Shown here in pieces: positions 41,538 to 51,028 of a stretch of 64,000 nt of DNA (the first letter of the stretch is position 1; the number at the start of each line of letters is the position of its first letter). Below the pieces are notes generated by a model that was not told the DNA's origin, made no database searches, and saw nothing but the letters and a program-made list of their open reading frames with translations. Source of the stretch: Rhizobium sp. J15. GTDB taxonomy: Bacteria > Pseudomonadota > Alphaproteobacteria > Rhizobiales > Rhizobiaceae. The stretch covers positions 62,001 through 126,000 of the forward strand of contig NZ_NWSX01000009.1 in NCBI RefSeq assembly GCF_002531825.1. Reading direction: 5' to 3'. A program made the position numbers and the translations under genes.

Positions 41538-42494
41538 TTACGCCTTCTGCGGCGTCTCCGGCACCGGCGTCAGCGCCAATCCCTTCTCGAACCAGGCGAT
41601 GAGGTTGTCGACGACGAGATCGGCCATCCCATTGCGGGTCGGCACCGATGCGGAGGCAACATGCGGCAGCAGGACGGCATTTTCGGCGACAAGCAGGTCG
41701 GCCGGCACCGTCGGCTCGTCGTAGAAGACGTCGAGACCGGCCGCGCCGAGTGCGCCTGAAGCAAGAGCCGCGCCGAGCGCCTCTTCATCCACCGTCCAGC
41801 CGCGGCCGACATTGACGAGAATACCGTCCGGGCCGAGCGCGGCGAGAATATCGGCATCGACCGTCTTGTGTGTCTGCGGCGTCTTCGGAACGATGGCGAT
41901 CAGCGTATCCACCGCTTCCGCCAGCCCCTTCAGTGTCGGGTAGTAGTCATAGGAGACGTCGGCGTGGCGCGAACGGGTGTGGTAACTGATCTTCACCTTG
42001 AACGGCTCCAGCCGCTTGGCGATTTCGAGCCCGATGCGGCCGAGGCCGTAGAGCCCAACATGGCGGCCCTTGAGCGAGAAGCGCGACAGCGGATAGGCGG
42101 TGCCGGGCTTCCAATTGCCGGCGCGCATCCAGGCTTCTGCCCGCGGCAGGTCGCGGATCGTGTTCAATAGCAGGCCGATCGTCGTATCGGCGACCTCGTC
42201 GTTCAGAACGTCAGGCGTATTGGTGACGACGATGCCCTTTTCGGCGGCACGCTTCACATCCATGCCGTCATAGCCGACACCGAAGCTGGCGATCACCTCG
42301 ACGCCAGGCAGTTGGTCCATCCAGGCGCCGGGAAAGGCGCCGGAGACCGCGACGCCGCGGATGCGCGCGGCGGTCTCGCCATCGAGAGCAAGCCTTTCCG
42401 CGCGCGGAACGGCGATAATCTCAAAACGATCCTTCAGCCTTTCGAGAACACGGTCGTGTATCTTCCCAGGAACGAGAATGGCGATGCGGGACAT
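41538..42494 (-). CDS. D-2-hydroxyacid dehydrogenase (glyoxylate/hydroxypyruvate reductase type)
   Basis: 318 residues; AGAGGAAAAG precedes the ATG. The NAD(P)-binding motif is GLYGLGRIGLEIAKRLE, followed by YHTRSRH, whose Arg suggests NADP preference. Catalytic Arg is in VNVGRGWTVDE, Glu in DVFYDEP and His in LLPHVASAS. It reduces a 2-oxoacid such as glyoxylate or hydroxypyruvate. It lies 29 nt downstream of a LacI regulator gene on the same strand and is probably co-transcribed with, and controlled by, it. Confidence 0.9.
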   Translation of the reverse strand: MSRIAILVPGKIHDRVLERLKDRFEIIAVPRAERLALDGETAARIRGVAVSGAFPGAWMDQLPGVEVIASFGVGYDGMDVKRAAEKGIVVTNTPDVLNDEVADTTIGLLLNTIRDLPRAEAWMRAGNWKPGTAYPLSRFSLKGRHVGLYGLGRIGLEIAKRLEPFKVKISYHTRSRHADVSYDYYPTLKGLAEAVDTLIAIVPKTPQTHKTVDADILAALGPDGILVNVGRGWTVDEEALGAALASGALGAAGLDVFYDEPTVPADLLVAENAVLLPHVASASVPTRNGMADLVVDNLIAWFEKGLALTPVPETPQKA

Positions 42495-42523
42495 GGCTTT
42501 TCCTCTTGGGTGGCGGTCTTGAT

Positions 42524-43546
42524 TCAGGCGCGGGGCCGATGGGGACTGGTGGACTGGCGAATGCGCATTTCCGGCTTGATGAGATGCATGCCGTCGGGCT
42601 CGTGGCTGCCGGCAAGGCGATCGAGAAGCGCCCGGGCGGCGAGGCGCCCGACCTCGGTCTGGCCGTTCCAGACGGTCGTCAGCGCCGGCGTGGCGATCGA
42701 GGCTTCCTCGAGATCGTCATAACCGGTGACGGAAATATCGCGTCCCGGCACCAGTCCGGCGCGGGCAATGCCGTTCATCAGGCCGATCGCGACGAGATCG
42801 TTCCAGCAGACGGCCGCCGTCGGCTTCTGCGGCAGCGACAGGAAATGCACCGCGGCTTCGAAACCGCCCTGTTTCGAGCGCGGGCCGGGAATGCGCAGGT
42901 TCGGATCGACCTCGATGCCCGCCTTGCGCAGCGCGTTGACATAACCCTGGTAGCGGTCGCGGCCGGTGGATGTCTGGTCCGTGCCGCCGATCATCGCGAT
43001 CGAGCGGTGACCGAGGCCGATCAGGTGATTGGTGGCAAGCGAGATGCCGTAGCTGTCGTCGCCACGATAGGTCGGCAGGTCCAGGCCGTCCATCGAGCGG
43101 GCGACGAGGATCGCCGGCATGCCGTTTTCTTCCGCCAGCTGCAGATCTTCCGGCGGCGTGCCGATCGCCGGCGACATGATGACGCCGTCGCCGCCGAGCT
43201 GCAGAAGCGTCTCGATGAAGGTGCGCTGCTTTTCGACGTTGTCGTAGTGGTTGGACAGGATGAAGGTGTGGCGGCTGCGATCGAGCTCGCTTTCGATCGC
43301 CTTCAGGATCTCGCCGTAGAAAGGGTTCATGATGTCGTGCACGACGACGCCGATGATACCGGAGCGGGAGGTGCGAAGGCTGGCGGCGCGGCGATTGTAG
43401 ATATAGCCGAGAGCGCGCGCCTGCTCCTTGATCTTCTCCCTCGTATTGCCGGCGACGAGCGGACTGTCGCGTAAGGCAAGCGACACGGTCGCCGTTGAAA
43501 TGCCGAGCGTTTCGGCGATTGTCGAAAGCTTGATCTTCTGGACCAC
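42524..43546 (-). CDS. LacI-family transcriptional regulator
   Basis: 340 residues from a GTG at 43546, chosen because GGAGGA lies 4 nt upstream. An N-terminal LacI helix-turn-helix (KLSTIAETLGISTATVSLAL) and hinge (YIYNRRAASLRTSRSGIIGV) precede a periplasmic-binding-protein-like effector domain ending QTEVGRLAARALLDRL. It is upstream of the hydroxyacid dehydrogenase. The gap upstream holds the palindrome TTTAATTAAA (43616-43625), a possible but weak operator. The effector is unknown. Confidence 0.92.
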   Translation of the reverse strand: MVQKIKLSTIAETLGISTATVSLALRDSPLVAGNTREKIKEQARALGYIYNRRAASLRTSRSGIIGVVVHDIMNPFYGEILKAIESELDRSRHTFILSNHYDNVEKQRTFIETLLQLGGDGVIMSPAIGTPPEDLQLAEENGMPAILVARSMDGLDLPTYRGDDSYGISLATNHLIGLGHRSIAMIGGTDQTSTGRDRYQGYVNALRKAGIEVDPNLRIPGPRSKQGGFEAAVHFLSLPQKPTAAVCWNDLVAIGLMNGIARAGLVPGRDISVTGYDDLEEASIATPALTTVWNGQTEVGRLAARALLDRLAGSHEPDGMHLIKPEMRIRQSTSPHRPRA

Positions 43547-43666
43547 GTGTCCTCCTCCAGGCAGCACGCAAGACAGCAAGACCCTGCCGGTAAATCGGCA
43601 CGGCCCCTTAAAATGTTTAATTAAAAGATTTAATCAGCGGAAGCAATTCGTCTTTCAGGGGAAATT

Positions 43667-44179
43667 TCAGTCTTCGTCCGGTTCTTCGATATGAAGGGCT
43701 TCGGCCTGCAGATTGGCGTCGATCGCCTTCAAGAGGCGCACGAGATTGCGGATTTCCTTTTCGGAGAACTCCTGTGTCGCCAGCCTGTCGCAGGCCGAGG
43801 CCGCCATCTCGATCGCCCGCACGCTGTCGCGACCGAGCGGGGTCAGATAAACCTTGGTCAGGCGCGCGTCCTCGGCGTCGGGCTTGCGCTCGAGAAAGCC
43901 CTGCGCCTCCATGCGGCCGATAGTGCGCGTCATCGTCGGCGCCTTGACGCCCAGCTTCTGGGCAAGCCCGCCGGCGGTCATGCCGTCGCTCTCGGCAAGC
44001 GAGAGGATGACGCCGTCCTGGCCGGCATAGAGCCCGCTTTCGAACAGGTTGCGCGACAGCACCGTGCGCATGGAGCGGGCCGCCTGGGTCAGCGCCGGAG
44101 AAAGATCGACGAGCGTATACTCGGTCTGGTCCTTCTTCTTGGACTTGTTCTTCTTGCCGTCCTTGTGCTTCTTGCCCAT
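43667..44179 (-). CDS. MarR-family transcriptional regulator with Lys-rich N-terminus
   Basis: 170 residues from the ATG at 44179; the ATG 6 nt upstream would leave no room for the AAAGGG ribosome-binding site. The first 17 residues are almost all basic (GKKHKDGKKNKSKKK), unusual for MarR proteins. The winged helix is clear (DGMTAGGLAQKLGVKAPTMT, RTIGRMEAQGFLERKPDAED). It is divergent from the creatininase-like gene, 85 nt apart, and may control it. Confidence 0.9.
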   Translation of the reverse strand: MGKKHKDGKKNKSKKKDQTEYTLVDLSPALTQAARSMRTVLSRNLFESGLYAGQDGVILSLAESDGMTAGGLAQKLGVKAPTMTRTIGRMEAQGFLERKPDAEDARLTKVYLTPLGRDSVRAIEMAASACDRLATQEFSEKEIRNLVRLLKAIDANLQAEALHIEEPDED

Positions 44180-44264
44180 AGCCATCCCTTTGATCTTTAA
44201 GCGCTGGCGCCGCTGCGATATGACATTGCCCAGGATCTCGTCATAAACAAGAGGCTACGACCGG

Positions 44265-45053
44265 ATGATGACGCCTTCGCCCCGCTTCGAGGACAGCGAC
44301 CCGGCCTCTGCCCCCGGCGCACGCCCCCCGATTGCCGTGCTGCCGCTCGGCGCCCATGAGCAGCACGGCCCCCACCTGCCCTTCGAGACCGACACCCTGA
44401 TTGCCGAAGGCATCGCCGCGCGATTGAAGGCGGCCCTGCCCGCCGGCCTGCCCGTCACCTTCCTGCCCGCCGAATCGGTTGGCTACTCCATAGAGCACAT
44501 GGATGTTGAAGGAACGAAGACGCTCGCCTTCAACGAAGCGGTCAACCGCTGGCTCGGCATCGCCGAAGGGCTGGCGAAGCAGGGCACCCGCAAATTCGTG
44601 ATGCTGAACGCTCATGGCGGCAATTCGCCTCTGATATCGATCGTCGCGACCGAGGCCAGGGTCCGCTTCGCCATGCTGGCGGTAGCGACGAGCTGGACCC
44701 GCTTCGGCCTGCCCGACGGCGTGATCTCGCCGGAGGAAAAGGCGATCGATATCCATGGCGGCGATATCGAGACCTCGGTGATGCTGGCGCTTCATCCCGA
44801 CAGGGTCGATATGGCCAAGGCGGGGAACTTTCCCTCGCGGCAGACCGAATTCGCCGGCCGCTTCAAACATCTGCGCGCCTACGGGCCGCATGCCTTCGGC
44901 TGGAAGATGTCGGATCTCAACCCGCAGGGCGTGGCTGGCAATGCCGCGGCTGCGAGCGCTGAAAAGGGCGAGGCGCTGATCGCGCATGCGGTCAAGGGTT
45001 TGATGGAATTGCTGGAAGACGTCGATGCGTTCGACATCACGCGGCTCCGGTGA
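44265..45053 (+). CDS. Creatininase-family metal-dependent amidohydrolase
   Basis: 262 residues. The metal-binding residues of the family are visible: GAHEQHGPHLPFETDT (Glu, His, Asp), LNAHGGN and IHGGDIETS. Family members include creatinine amidohydrolase, FAPy deformylase and the mycofactocin protease MftE; no mycofactocin or creatine genes are nearby, so the substrate cannot be named. The start may be either of two adjacent ATGs (44265 or 44268). A divergent MarR gene lies upstream. Confidence 0.85.
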   Translation: MMTPSPRFEDSDPASAPGARPPIAVLPLGAHEQHGPHLPFETDTLIAEGIAARLKAALPAGLPVTFLPAESVGYSIEHMDVEGTKTLAFNEAVNRWLGIAEGLAKQGTRKFVMLNAHGGNSPLISIVATEARVRFAMLAVATSWTRFGLPDGVISPEEKAIDIHGGDIETSVMLALHPDRVDMAKAGNFPSRQTEFAGRFKHLRAYGPHAFGWKMSDLNPQGVAGNAAAASAEKGEALIAHAVKGLMELLEDVDAFDITRLR

Positions 45054-45083
45054 AGAGGCTCATTTGGCCGACGCCGGGCATGT

Positions 45084-45105
45084 GATCTTATAACATTATA
45101 AAATC
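45084..45105. promoter_or_regulatory. Candidate Zur operator upstream of the COG0523 gene
   Basis: A 22-bp imperfect palindrome with core TTATAACATTATAA flanked by GAT and ATC; 9 of 11 half-site positions pair. Its AT-rich TTATAA half-sites look like Fur-family zinc repressor boxes of alphaproteobacteria. It ends 2 nt before a -35 hexamer. Confidence 0.5.
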
Positions 45106-45107
45106 CT

Positions 45108-45136
45108 TTGAACTGCCGTGCCCATGCCATTATATG
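45108..45136 (+). promoter_or_regulatory. sigma70-like promoter of the COG0523-WD40 operon
   Basis: TTGAAC (45108-45113) and TATATG (45131-45136) are spaced by 17 nt, a good housekeeping match, 64 nt before the ATG. It directly adjoins the candidate Zur palindrome, consistent with repression by zinc. Confidence 0.55.
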
Positions 45137-45200
45137 AGACCAACCGTTCAAGCGGCCGATCTGAAGCCGGTCGGCCGCACGCCTAATCCTAGAGGTTCTC

Positions 45201-46268
45201 ATGACCGACGCGATCTCCACCCAGAAGCCCATTCCCGTCACCGTGCTCACCGGTTATCTCGGCGCCGGCAAGACGACGTTGCTCAACCGCATCCTCTCCG
45301 AAAACCACGGCAAGAAATATGCGGTCATCGTCAACGAGTTCGGCGAAATCGGCATCGACAACGACCTGATCGTCGAGTCCGACGAGGAAATCTACGAGAT
45401 GAACAATGGCTGCGTCTGTTGCACGGTGCGCGGCGACCTGATCCGCGTCGTCGAAGGCCTGATGCGCCGCCCTGGCCGCTTCGACGGCATCATCGTGGAA
45501 ACGACCGGCCTTGCCGATCCGGTGCCGGTCGCCCAGACCTTCTTCATGGACGATGACGTACGCGCCAAGACCGAGCTCGACGCCGTCATCGCGCTGGTCG
45601 ACGCCAAGCACCTGCCGTTGCGCCTGAAGGACAGCCGCGAGGCCGAAGACCAGATCGCCTTCGCCGACGTCGTCGTCATCAACAAGAGCGACCTCGTGAC
45701 CGCCGACGAACTCGCCGTGATCGAAGACATCGTCCGCGCCATCAACCCGGCCGCCCGCGTCTACAAGACCAGCCGCTCCGGCGTCGACCTCGCCCGCGTG
45801 CTCGACCAGGGCGCCTTCAACCTGGAGCGCGCCCTCGAAAACGATCCGCATTTCCTGGAACACGGCCATGACGACCACGTCTGCGGCCCGGATTGCGATC
45901 ATCACCACCACGATCATGATCATGACCACGGCCATCATCATCACGGCGCCATGTCGGCGATCCACGATGTGACGGTGCAGTCGGTGTCGCTGCGCGGCGG
46001 TGAGATGAACGCCGAGCGCTTCTTCCCCTGGATCCAGAAAATCACCCAGATGCAGGGACCGAACATTCTGCGCCTCAAGGGCATCATCGCCTTCAAGGAC
46101 GATCCGGAGCGTTATGTCGTCCAGGGCGTGCACATGATCATCGAGGGCGATCACCAGCGGCCGTGGAAGGACGGCGAGAAGCATGAGAGCCGTCTTGTCT
46201 TCATCGGCCGCGATCTCGACCGCGAAAAGCTCGAAGCCTCCTTCAAGGCCTGCGAGGCGGCCGCCTGA
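45201..46268 (+). CDS. COG0523 (CobW/ZigA-type) GTP-binding metallochaperone
   Basis: 355 residues with AGAGG upstream. G3E GTPase: P-loop GYLGAGKTT (18-26), the metal-binding CXCC motif GCVCC (70-74), ETTGLADP and NKSD. Residues about 221-250 form a histidine-rich loop ([25 protein letters not shown]), as in zinc chaperones. A CobW C-terminal domain follows. The Zur-like box upstream and the lack of cobalamin genes point to zinc allocation under zinc starvation rather than cobalamin synthesis. The WD40 gene overlaps its stop (TGATG). Confidence 0.92.
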   Translation: MTDAISTQKPIPVTVLTGYLGAGKTTLLNRILSENHGKKYAVIVNEFGEIGIDNDLIVESDEEIYEMNNGCVCCTVRGDLIRVVEGLMRRPGRFDGIIVETTGLADPVPVAQTFFMDDDVRAKTELDAVIALVDAKHLPLRLKDSREAEDQIAFADVVVINKSDLVTADELAVIEDIVRAINPAARVYKTSRSGVDLARVLDQGAFNLERALENDPHFLEHGHDDHVCGPDCDHHHHDHDHDHGHHHHGAMSAIHDVTVQSVSLRGGEMNAERFFPWIQKITQMQGPNILRLKGIIAFKDDPERYVVQGVHMIIEGDHQRPWKDGEKHESRLVFIGRDLDREKLEASFKACEAAA

Positions 46269-47257
46269 TGCCGACAGTTGCACCGCTTGATCTCGACGGC
46301 CACGTTCTGGCCGTCGAATTTTTAGGTGATGTTCCCTTCTTCGCAAACGCAAACGGCACGTATCACCGGCTGGATGGCGGCGAGAGGGTTTCAGAAGCCC
46401 ATCAGGGCATGCTCACCGCCATCCGCGATCCCTATAGCGAGAGCCTGATCTCCGGCGGCGAGGATGGCAAGGTGCTGCGCATCGCTGCCGACGGCAGCGT
46501 CAGCGAACTCGCCGCCGCGCCGCGCAAGTGGATCTCGCAGGTCGCCGCCGGACCCCAGGGCGCCATCGCCTATTCCTACGGCAAGAGTTCGCTGGTGCGC
46601 CTCGCCGACGGCACGACCAAGGAATTTCCCGAGGAGCGCACCGTCGAGGGCATTGCCTTCGCCCCCAAAGGCCTGCGCATCGCCGCCGCCCGTTATAACG
46701 GCGTATCCCTGCACTGGGTCGGCATGAGCGCCAAGCCCGTCGATCTCGAATGGAAGGGCGCGCATACTGCCGTCACCTTCTCGCCGGACGGTAATTTCCT
46801 CGTCACCTCGATGCAGGAAAACGCCCTGCACGGCTGGAAGCTCGACAGCAAGCCCGGCGCCGAGGCGCGCCATATGCGCATGACCGGATATCCGGCCAAG
46901 GTGAAATCCCTCTCCTGGTCCGTCAAGGGCAAATGGCTTGCCTCATCAGGCGCGCCCGCCGCCATCGTCTGGCCCTTCCAGGGCAAGGACGGGCCGATGG
47001 GCAAGGCGCCGCTCGAACTCGGGACCCGCGCCAATATCATGGCGACCTCGGTGAGGTTCCATCCGCTGGAGGATATCCTCGCCATCGGTTTCATCGACGG
47101 CATGATCCTGGCCGTGCGCATCGCCGACAGCAAGGAAGCGCTGCTGCGCCGCCCCGGCAAGGGCGCGATCACCGCGATGAGCTGGAGCGGCAACGGCAAA
47201 CTGCTCGCCTTCGCCTCCGAAGCCGGCGATTGCGGGGTCATCGACATTTCGGCTTGA
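46268..47257 (+). CDS. WD40-repeat beta-propeller protein
   Basis: 329 residues, start overlapping the upstream stop by one base. Repeating blades are visible (AYSYGKSSLVRLADGTTKEF, KGAHTAVTFSPDGNFLVTSM, GAITAMSWSGNGKLLAFASE). There is no signal peptide, so it is cytoplasmic. WD40 propellers are protein-binding scaffolds. Tight coupling to the COG0523 GTPase suggests it is a partner or client adaptor of the metallochaperone, which is inference. Confidence 0.88.
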   Translation: MPTVAPLDLDGHVLAVEFLGDVPFFANANGTYHRLDGGERVSEAHQGMLTAIRDPYSESLISGGEDGKVLRIAADGSVSELAAAPRKWISQVAAGPQGAIAYSYGKSSLVRLADGTTKEFPEERTVEGIAFAPKGLRIAAARYNGVSLHWVGMSAKPVDLEWKGAHTAVTFSPDGNFLVTSMQENALHGWKLDSKPGAEARHMRMTGYPAKVKSLSWSVKGKWLASSGAPAAIVWPFQGKDGPMGKAPLELGTRANIMATSVRFHPLEDILAIGFIDGMILAVRIADSKEALLRRPGKGAITAMSWSGNGKLLAFASEAGDCGVIDISA

Positions 47258-47264
47258 GGCCGCG

Positions 47265-47768
47265 TTGCCGGCCATGGACGACGCCTTGACGGAACCCGAG
47301 ATCGTAAAGCTCGGGCCCGACCATATGCGGGCTGCGACGGGGATCAGGCGCGTGGCGCTTTGGCAGCGCCTGCCCTGGCTGCTGGATGTCCACACGCCTG
47401 AGGAGGAAGAGCAGTATTGGCGCATGCATCTGCTGCCGAACTGCACGATCCTCGGCGCCGCCATCGGAAACAAGCTCGTCGGCGTTATCGCCTATGGCGA
47501 CGGCTGGATAGAGCAGCTTTACGTTCTTCCTGATTTCCAGGGCATCGGCATCGGTTCGATGCTTCTCGGCTGCGCCAAGGAAGAGATGGACGAAATCAGG
47601 CTCTGGACATTCCAACGCAATATGGGCGCACGCGCTTTCTACGAGCGGCACGGTTTTTCCGCCGGGGAAGAAACCGACGGCATCGATAATGAGGAAAAGG
47701 AGCCTGACGTGCTCTACCATTGGCGCCGGCTTCCGGAGCTGACGCCTGGTCTGAAACCGTCCGGCTAG
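47265..47768 (+). CDS. GNAT-family N-acetyltransferase
   Basis: About 167 residues. Two starts are possible: TTG at 47265 with GAGG upstream at good spacing, or ATG at 47274 without. The acetyl-CoA-binding motif is EQLYVLPDFQGIGIGSMLL and the C-terminal NMGARAFYERHGFSAGEETD is typical. The substrate is unknown. It follows the WD40 gene by 7 nt and may belong to the same transcript. Confidence 0.85.
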   Translation: MPAMDDALTEPEIVKLGPDHMRAATGIRRVALWQRLPWLLDVHTPEEEEQYWRMHLLPNCTILGAAIGNKLVGVIAYGDGWIEQLYVLPDFQGIGIGSMLLGCAKEEMDEIRLWTFQRNMGARAFYERHGFSAGEETDGIDNEEKEPDVLYHWRRLPELTPGLKPSG

Positions 47769-47875
47769 AACATCGGCCGAAGCTCCGGAACATTGAGCTT
47801 GCCAAATGCCTTGCCGGGGCGAAACATGAAATGCACGCGGGCATAGCCGTCGCCGTGCTGACAGAGGACTTGCGA

Positions 47876-48694
47876 ATGCCGAAATCGACCGGCCTCGGTG
47901 TAGCCGAGCAGCAGCCGCCGCCTTTGGGCGATGCACCGGTCTGGAACGTCATCCGCGCCGAGGCGGCGGAGCTTGCGGCGCGCGAGCCGATATTGCGACG
48001 GCTACTGACCACAGAAATCACCGATGCCACCGGCAATCATGAGATCCTCGCCCGCGTGCTCGCTGCCCGGCTTTCCGTGACGCAGGTGGAAACCGGCAAT
48101 CTGTTCGATCTCATCCTGTCCACCCTGAACGACGACATCATGCGAAAGGTCGAGGCCGATCTCGCAGCGGTGCGCCAGCGCGATCCCGCCTGCACGACAT
48201 TTCTGCACGCGCTTCTGAACCTCAAGGGCTTCCATGCGCTGCAGACGCATCGCATCGCCCATGCGCTTTGGAACGCCGGTCGCACGGAGATCGCCACCTG
48301 GCTCGCCAATCTCGCCTCGCTGGTCTTCGGCCCGGATATCCATCCGGCCGCACGGATCGGCGCTTCGATCATGCTCGACCACGGCTCGGGCATCGTCATC
48401 GGCGAAACGGCAGTGATCGAGGATGAAGTATCGATCCTTCAGAATGTCACGCTCGGCGGCACCGGCAAGGAAACGGGCGACCGTCATCCGAAGATCCGCC
48501 ACGGCGTGATGATCGGCGCCGGCGCCAAGATCCTCGGCAATATCGAAATCGGCGCCTTCAGCAAGATTGCCGCCGGCAGCGTCGTGCTGAAAGCGGTTCC
48601 CGAACATTGCACGGTCGCCGGCGTGCCGGCCACCGTCGTGCGCATCCATCGCGCCGATGAAATCCCGGCCGAGACGATGGATCAGAATATCTAG
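47876..48694 (+). CDS. cysE: Serine O-acetyltransferase
   Basis: 272 residues from the ATG at 47876, chosen for AGAGGAC at good spacing and the usual length; an ATG at 47831 would add 15. The N-terminal helical domain (VWNVIRAEAAELAAREPILR) and C-terminal left-handed beta-helix (DIHPAARIGASIMLDHGSGI, IGETAVIEDEV, GGTGKETGDRHPKI) are complete. It makes O-acetylserine, the cysteine precursor. The stop abuts the stop of the convergent diguanylate cyclase with no gap. Confidence 0.95.
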   Translation: MPKSTGLGVAEQQPPPLGDAPVWNVIRAEAAELAAREPILRRLLTTEITDATGNHEILARVLAARLSVTQVETGNLFDLILSTLNDDIMRKVEADLAAVRQRDPACTTFLHALLNLKGFHALQTHRIAHALWNAGRTEIATWLANLASLVFGPDIHPAARIGASIMLDHGSGIVIGETAVIEDEVSILQNVTLGGTGKETGDRHPKIRHGVMIGAGAKILGNIEIGAFSKIAAGSVVLKAVPEHCTVAGVPATVVRIHRADEIPAETMDQNI

Positions 48695-49849
48695 CTATGC
48701 CGCCTGCTGATTTTCCCAGAAGACCTCGACGCGGTTGCGGCCTTCGCGCTTCGAACGGTAGAGCGCTTCATCCGCTCTGTGCATCAGGCTTTCAAAGTCT
48801 CCATCGCTTTCCCGCGCGGCGACCCCGATGCTCAGCGTCGGAAACACGGCGAGATCCGGCCGTTGCATGACGGCGGCGGCGAAATCGAGACGAATGCGCT
48901 CGGCAATCGCCACGGCATCCTCCCGTGACAGGTTTTTCAGCACCGCCAGGAACTCGTCTCCACCCTGCCGGGCAAGCAGATCGTGCGGTCGCATGATGCT
49001 TCTCGAAACGCTGGCGAACAGCCGCAGGACCTCGTCGCCAGCCGCATGGCCATGCCGATCGTTCAACTGCTTGAAATGATCGATGTCGATGATCAGCAGC
49101 GAAACCGGCTGGGAGCCGAGAGCGGGCAGATGCTGGGCAAGGCCGCCGCGATTGAGCGCACCTGTCAGCGGATCATGGTGGGCGAGTTCCGTCAGCTGGT
49201 TTCGGCTGCGCTCGGCCGCCATCAGCACCATGGCCATGCTGCGGAGCATGATGAAGGCAACCGCCGATACCGCCATCCAGCTATGGACCACGCTGCCGCC
49301 GAAAGGATCCGGCCCGCCGATCTCTCCGGTCGCAGCAAGAATGCTGCGCGCGGCAAAGATCATGGCGGTGCAGACATAGAGGCCGACGAGCAGAGCCGCC
49401 GAATACAGCCTCTCGCGGCGGACAATGCTGAGCGCCTCCCTTGCGACGGCAAGATCGCAGAGGCAGCAGATGACGGACACATAGAGGAGCCTTGCCGAGA
49501 CCGCTGTGGGATCACTGACGATAAGCAGCACAGGCACGCTGACGAGGAGGATCGCTAGCCAGAAATAGCGCTGCTCGAGAACCCGCCCCGAAAAGACGCG
49601 CACGGCAAAGAACATCAGCATGTAGCCGGCGATGGTCACGACATTGCCGCCGTCGATCGAGACCGCGTAGGGAACGATATTGCGCAGCGCCACGAGAAAG
49701 GAACCGATGCCGATGAGCAGGTTGCTCAAGCCCCACCAGAGCGGCCACCTGTCGAAGCGGCCGGTCGCATAGGCTGCAAGCTGGAGAATGCCCAGCACGA
49801 AGCAGCTCACGGCAACAATGAAATAGATCGTCCTGAGATCCAGTAGCAT
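48695..49849 (-). CDS. Membrane diguanylate cyclase
   Basis: 384 residues. Six or seven membrane helices (residues 5-212) lead to a GGDEF domain. The active-site GGDEF (296-300) is intact and the inhibitory RxxD site (RPHD, 287-290) lies exactly five residues upstream, so it should synthesise c-di-GMP with product feedback. DIDHFKQLNDRHGH and the GALNRGG motif support this. The membrane part has no recognised sensor family. It stands alone, tail to tail with cysE. Confidence 0.94.
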   Translation of the reverse strand: MLLDLRTIYFIVAVSCFVLGILQLAAYATGRFDRWPLWWGLSNLLIGIGSFLVALRNIVPYAVSIDGGNVVTIAGYMLMFFAVRVFSGRVLEQRYFWLAILLVSVPVLLIVSDPTAVSARLLYVSVICCLCDLAVAREALSIVRRERLYSAALLVGLYVCTAMIFAARSILAATGEIGGPDPFGGSVVHSWMAVSAVAFIMLRSMAMVLMAAERSRNQLTELAHHDPLTGALNRGGLAQHLPALGSQPVSLLIIDIDHFKQLNDRHGHAAGDEVLRLFASVSRSIMRPHDLLARQGGDEFLAVLKNLSREDAVAIAERIRLDFAAAVMQRPDLAVFPTLSIGVAARESDGDFESLMHRADEALYRSKREGRNRVEVFWENQQAA

Positions 49850-50002
49850 GGCGCTTTCCCGAGGTTCTGGCGGCGAACCTACAGCAAGCGTTTTGCGGTT
49901 TGATTGGAGGCTTCGTTAAAAGTTTATCGATCGCGTTTTTTCAAGGCATCTCCGCTCTTTTACATGCATAATGCCTGCGCACTCCTGCTGGATTTGCCTT
50001 GA

Positions 50003-51028
50003 TCAGGCGGCCCTGACCGCGCCGATAATGTCTGCCATCAGGCCGTGCAGGGAGTCCCTATAACCGTTTCGCGCCGATGGGCCGCTCTCTTCCGAGGTCA
50101 TGACGACGGTAAGATCGAGCGACGGCACGATGTAGAGCATCTGGCCGCCGTAACCCCAGGCGAAATGCACCTCTTCGCCGCCGATCTCACGCGTGAACCA
50201 GCCATAGCCATATTCGTCGCCGGAGAAGCGCGAATTGGTGCGGTGCTGCCACGATTGCACGATCCAATCGGCAGGCACCACCTGCTCTCCCTCCGCCGTG
50301 CGCCCGCCATTGCGATAGAGCTCGCCGAAGGCAAGCAGCGACCGGGCGCTCATCGCCATCTGATTGCCGCCGAGATAGATGCCTTGCGGATCGCGCTCCC
50401 ATGCGCCGATGCGGAAACCCTCGACGGGACCGAGCCATTCGCGGGCCAGCGCCAGCGTCGACCGTCCGCTGACCCTGGTGAGGACAGCCGAGAGCAGATG
50501 CGTGGATGCAGTGGAGTAGAGCATCTCGCCGCCGGGCTGATCGACGAAAGGCTGCGACAGCGCAAAGCGCACCCAATTACGCGAGGAGACCCAGCGACCG
50601 TAGTTCGGCCCCGACATGCGGTCGAGCCCCGACTGCATGGAGAGCAGATTGCCGACCGTGATGTCTTTGAGGCGCGGATCGGGTGTTTCGGGAAGATCGG
50701 CCTTCAGGATCGGCGCGATCTTCTGGTCAGGCCCTTCCAGCAGACCTTTGCTGATAGCGATTCCGACCAGTGCTGAAATGATCGATTTCGACGCGGATTT
50801 GATGTTGGTCGATTCCGCCGGCGAGTGACCGCGGAAGCCGCGCTCGGTGAGCACACGCCCGTCGCGGGCGACGATCACCGTCTTTAGCGGCCGCATCGCA
50901 GGATCGCTCGCCGCCCGGTCGAGGCGCAAACCAAGACCGGCGGCGGACGCCGTGCTCTGGGCAGATGCCGGGCCTGTTGCAGCAAGCGACAGGCTGAAGA
51001 AAAGGAGGAGGCGAAAGATGCGGATCAT
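50003..51028 (-). CDS. Serine hydrolase of the beta-lactamase / penicillin-binding family (class C fold)
   Basis: 341 residues from the ATG at 51028; an ATG at 51058 would add ten. A signal peptide (IFRLLLFFSLSLAATGPASA) sends it to the periplasm. The SxxK motif is SASKSII, the YxT/S motif YSTAST, and the C-terminal FAWGYGGQMLYIVPSLDL matches the third element. Such proteins include esterases, D-aminopeptidases and 6-aminohexanoate-dimer hydrolases; the substrate is not known. No ribosome-binding site clearly separates the two starts. Confidence 0.85.
   Translation of the reverse strand: MIRIFRLLLFFSLSLAATGPASAQSTASAAGLGLRLDRAASDPAMRPLKTVIVARDGRVLTERGFRGHSPAESTNIKSASKSIISALVGIAISKGLLEGPDQKIAPILKADLPETPDPRLKDITVGNLLSMQSGLDRMSGPNYGRWVSSRNWVRFALSQPFVDQPGGEMLYSTASTHLLSAVLTRVSGRSTLALAREWLGPVEGFRIGAWERDPQGIYLGGNQMAMSARSLLAFGELYRNGGRTAEGEQVVPADWIVQSWQHRTNSRFSGDEYGYGWFTREIGGEEVHFAWGYGGQMLYIVPSLDLTVVMTSEESGPSARNGYRDSLHGLMADIIGAVRAA

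Noticed and set aside
45895..45950. CAT/CAC-rich tract as a DNA repeat
   Set aside because: It is explained by the histidine-rich metal loop of the COG0523 protein.
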